Assembly: GCA_945890645.1 (NCBI GenBank)
Contig: CAMDCV010000014.1
Coordinates: 27,591-91,590 of the forward strand
Source of the DNA: Akkermansia muciniphila
GTDB taxonomy: Bacteria > Verrucomicrobiota > Verrucomicrobiia > Verrucomicrobiales > Akkermansiaceae
Direction of reading: 5' to 3'
DNA: 64,000 nucleotides
The translations under genes and the position numbers were made by a program. The notes under the pieces are model-generated. The model was given only the letters and a program-made list of their open reading frames with translations, was not told where the DNA came from and ran no database searches. Positions 63,301-64,000 of this stretch are shown here, in pieces (position 1 is the stretch's first letter; every line of letters begins with the position of its first letter).

Positions 63301-63504
63301 GCCTTTCAAATCCTCACCTGCCGTCCTCCGCGCGAGGGCGAACAAAAAGCGTTAGAAGAACTCTATGCCGCACAACTTGCCCTTTATCAAAAAGATCCCG
63401 CCGCTACGAAATCGGTCAGCGGAAGTGAAGACCCGCATCGCGCGGCTTTGATCATCCTGTGCTCGACGCTGCTCACCTCTGATGCCGTCATCACGAATCG
63501 TTAA
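60331..63504 (+). CDS. PVC cytochrome protein: PSCyt1, DUF1549, LamG-like, DUF1553
   Basis: 1057 residues from ATG 60331. A lipoprotein signal ends LFVAC (Cys-20). The planctomycete cytochrome c domain has CFACHG (50-54). DUF1549 (about 150-360) holds a second heme-like motif CSKCHDH (340-344). A concanavalin-like LamG domain (about 470-640) is inserted before the C-terminal DUF1553 (about 750-1030). Proteins of this type are abundant in PVC genomes and thought to act in polysaccharide breakdown. They are normally followed by a DUF1501 gene, which is absent here. Confidence 0.85.
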   Translation: MRKIFRYCPLLIVPWLFVACDSASKSVAVATSSEKIDFNRHVRPILSDRCFACHGPDSNKGREAGLRLDTFEGATAKLESGNHAIVPGDLAASEMVKRMHTHDADDIMPPHKLNRPLTDAERSILESWIKQGAEYQPHWAFVAPQKQKPPIVKNDAWCKDDIDRFTLAKIEGAGMVPNPPADPATLLRRISLTLTGLPPSPTEVQSFLADPSPEALEKRVDTMLASPRYGERMAQDWLDVARFADTFGYQTDKASFVWPWRDWVIKSFNDNLPFDQFATWQIAGDLLPNATQEQKLATMFNRLHRQTEEGGSIAEEFRMENVSDRVHTFGTAFLGLTMECSKCHDHKYDPIPQTDYYSMASMFGQIDETGLMPYSISTSAPPPSMHLMTPEQETETVKRRAVLDAASDAYQKLLENRDTAFDTWLANTPNIAISPPVAQYPLDVIEGNKTPNTVAGAAAATLAGGGITSVPGAVGQGIEFDGDTVLQLEGVTGVTRHDPLSISMRIFSPEVKDRAAILHSGAGLYSQSADASGFEILLERGKLRWSCIHLWPGCAASIETVEPFPIGKWVQVTFTYDGTSRAEGMKLYYDGKLAATLVLYDHLDKTIVSNVFRVGARPRDDRGFAQGKIDDLTIFRKALTAAEVAELAGNPLDTTFQLAKKGDTPAKALVKEYYIAHVDPDLTAARLAVTNATMQLYDQHLEKLPLVMCMEETKRPIPYHVLTRGDYASPDLSKPVKPAPPSAVMPFPDSLPKNRLGLAQWTTDPQNPLVARVTVNRLWMMCFGNGIVPTQENFGLQGDAPTHQELLDTLARDFVDSGWDVKKMMKRIVMSQTFQQSSSLTEEKLERDPKNLLLARGPSYRLSSEAIRDQALYAAGLLVEKIGGPSVKPWQPPGVWSEAGASGGDYKPDTGEGLYRRSLYTFIKRTAPPPMMITLDAGSREICQPRRLSTNTPLQPLIFLNDQGFFECARKLTDRCITEKPESPAAQYTHAFQILTCRPPREGEQKALEELYAAQLALYQKDPAATKSVSGSEDPHRAALIILCSTLLTSDAVITNR

Positions 63505-63853
63505 GTTTTATATTTTTCAAATGATTTTGGCCCCTGTCAGCTTCCCTGTAGACTTCCCACTTGAGAAAAAATGGTATCGTGCAAGATCTGACAAAAATGA
63601 CTGAAAATCATTGAAATTACCGTGATTTCCCAGCCAAACAAGAAGTCAAAATGTTACCGCGCGAGGACCGACTCTAGAGACGGTTTCTCGCAACCTACCA
63701 TCCTAGCTTAATCTAGCCTGCTGCTGGTCTAGTTTTAGGGTCCAGCTCAGGCTATGAAAAAAATCCAAAAAAAATTTATTGCCATAACACGCCCAGTTGT
63801 TTTTTATTTTCATATTGAATTGCCAGTGCAATTTAATAATTCCATTAACTCAA
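63505..63853. other. AT-rich gene-free region
   Basis: About 350 bp after the DUF1553 gene, visibly richer in A and T than the rest of the window. No protein-like frame is seen. An imperfect hairpin (AGCCTG...GCTGG against CCAGCT-CAGGCT) lies at 63715-63753, followed by A-rich sequence. It may be the boundary of an inserted element. Confidence 0.35.
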
Positions 63854-64000
63854 TTAAGGCTTGCTGAAAAAGTTTAAAACCGATTTCAGCATAGTGAGCA
63901 ATTTAGATTTTTCTGGCTCTGCGGCCTGGGTGACGTTGATGGAAATGATTCGTGTGCATACTCTTTCTTTGCTTGGGCGCTGGGTGGCATCGCCCAGCTG
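63854..64000 (-). CDS. C-terminal fragment of an unidentified, possibly transposase, gene
   Basis: The last 48 codons of a minus-strand frame are open to the window edge and end at TAA (63854-63856). The sequence includes RVCTRIISINVTQAAEPEKS and ends VLNFFSKP, protein-like in composition. An IS-type transposase C-terminus is possible given the AT-rich flank, but I recognise no family, and a frame of this length can arise by chance. Confidence 0.35.
   Translation of the reverse strand, partial: QLGDATQRPSKERVCTRIISINVTQAAEPEKSKLLTMLKSVLNFFSKP

Noticed and set aside
19121..63360. The word GTTAG/CTAAC, seen many dozens of times, often as a Leu TTA codon before GA, looked like a possible uptake or methylation signal.
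   Set aside because: My rough hand count (about 90) is not above what base composition predicts for a 5-mer on two strands, TTA codons also occur in other contexts, and several intergenic cases are just C plus the stop codon TAA. A full k-mer count would be needed to revive it.

Overview
The window is a chromosomal segment of roughly 53% GC (by eye) from a member of the Verrucomicrobiota. The strongest lineage marker is the 51-residue small basic protein at 49783-49938, which matches a family known only from Chlamydiae and Verrucomicrobia. Also typical of the PVC group are a 1539-residue dehydrogenase/HEAT/cytochrome c protein (23508-28127), a DUF1549/DUF1553 cytochrome protein (60331-63504), a sulfatase with an FG-GAP partner (51204-53584), many small lipoproteins, and few Shine-Dalgarno sequences. 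Coding is dense on both strands. I see no rRNA, tRNA, CRISPR array or prophage. A possible insertion sequence is cut by the right edge.

Layout. 1-10 kb: a truncated membrane protein, a histone-H1-like protein, P-II (glnB) behind a sigma-54-type promoter, an NlpC/P60-like protein, panB, a septum-initiator/hpt pair, a run of envelope lipoproteins and class II aldolase. 10-18 kb: a kexin-like secreted protease, an MsbA-type exporter, two related coiled-coil membrane proteins, a tandem pair of about 60-residue lipoproteins and YicC. 18.6-22.7 kb: a Fur-type regulator followed by sufC-sufB-sufD. 22.7-31.8 kb: a pseudouridine synthase, the giant PVC protein and an asd-ispA-aat operon. 32-40.6 kb: phosphate metabolism, with PPK2, an OprP-like porin and divergent pstSCAB in which PstC and PstA are about twice the usual size. 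40.6-50 kb: PBP2, a TM2 protein, a metallo-beta-lactamase-fold enzyme, a non-coding repeat region, a metallophosphoesterase/rRNA methyltransferase pair, pdxJ, fabV, a pseudouridine synthase and the small basic protein. 50-64 kb: glycerate kinase, FG-GAP protein, sulfatase, aldehyde dehydrogenase, a beta-CASP RNase-like protein, a U32 peptidase and the DUF1553 protein.

The most interesting unexplained structure lies at 44576-45066. Two diverged copies of a roughly 120-bp unit each carry a sigma-54-like -24/-12 element (GG and GC correctly spaced), a nearly invariant G/U-rich core about 10 nt after the predicted start, and a terminator hairpin whose stem is preserved by G-U/G-C changes. A third, upstream copy has decayed. 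I read this as a tandem pair of sigma-54-dependent small RNAs of about 90 nt. The only other sigma-54-like element I support is in front of glnB, which suggests but does not prove a nitrogen link.

All calls rest on reading the sequence and on family knowledge. No database search was run, and start sites were moved inward where the longest reading frame began upstream of a plausible signal peptide or conserved N-terminus.
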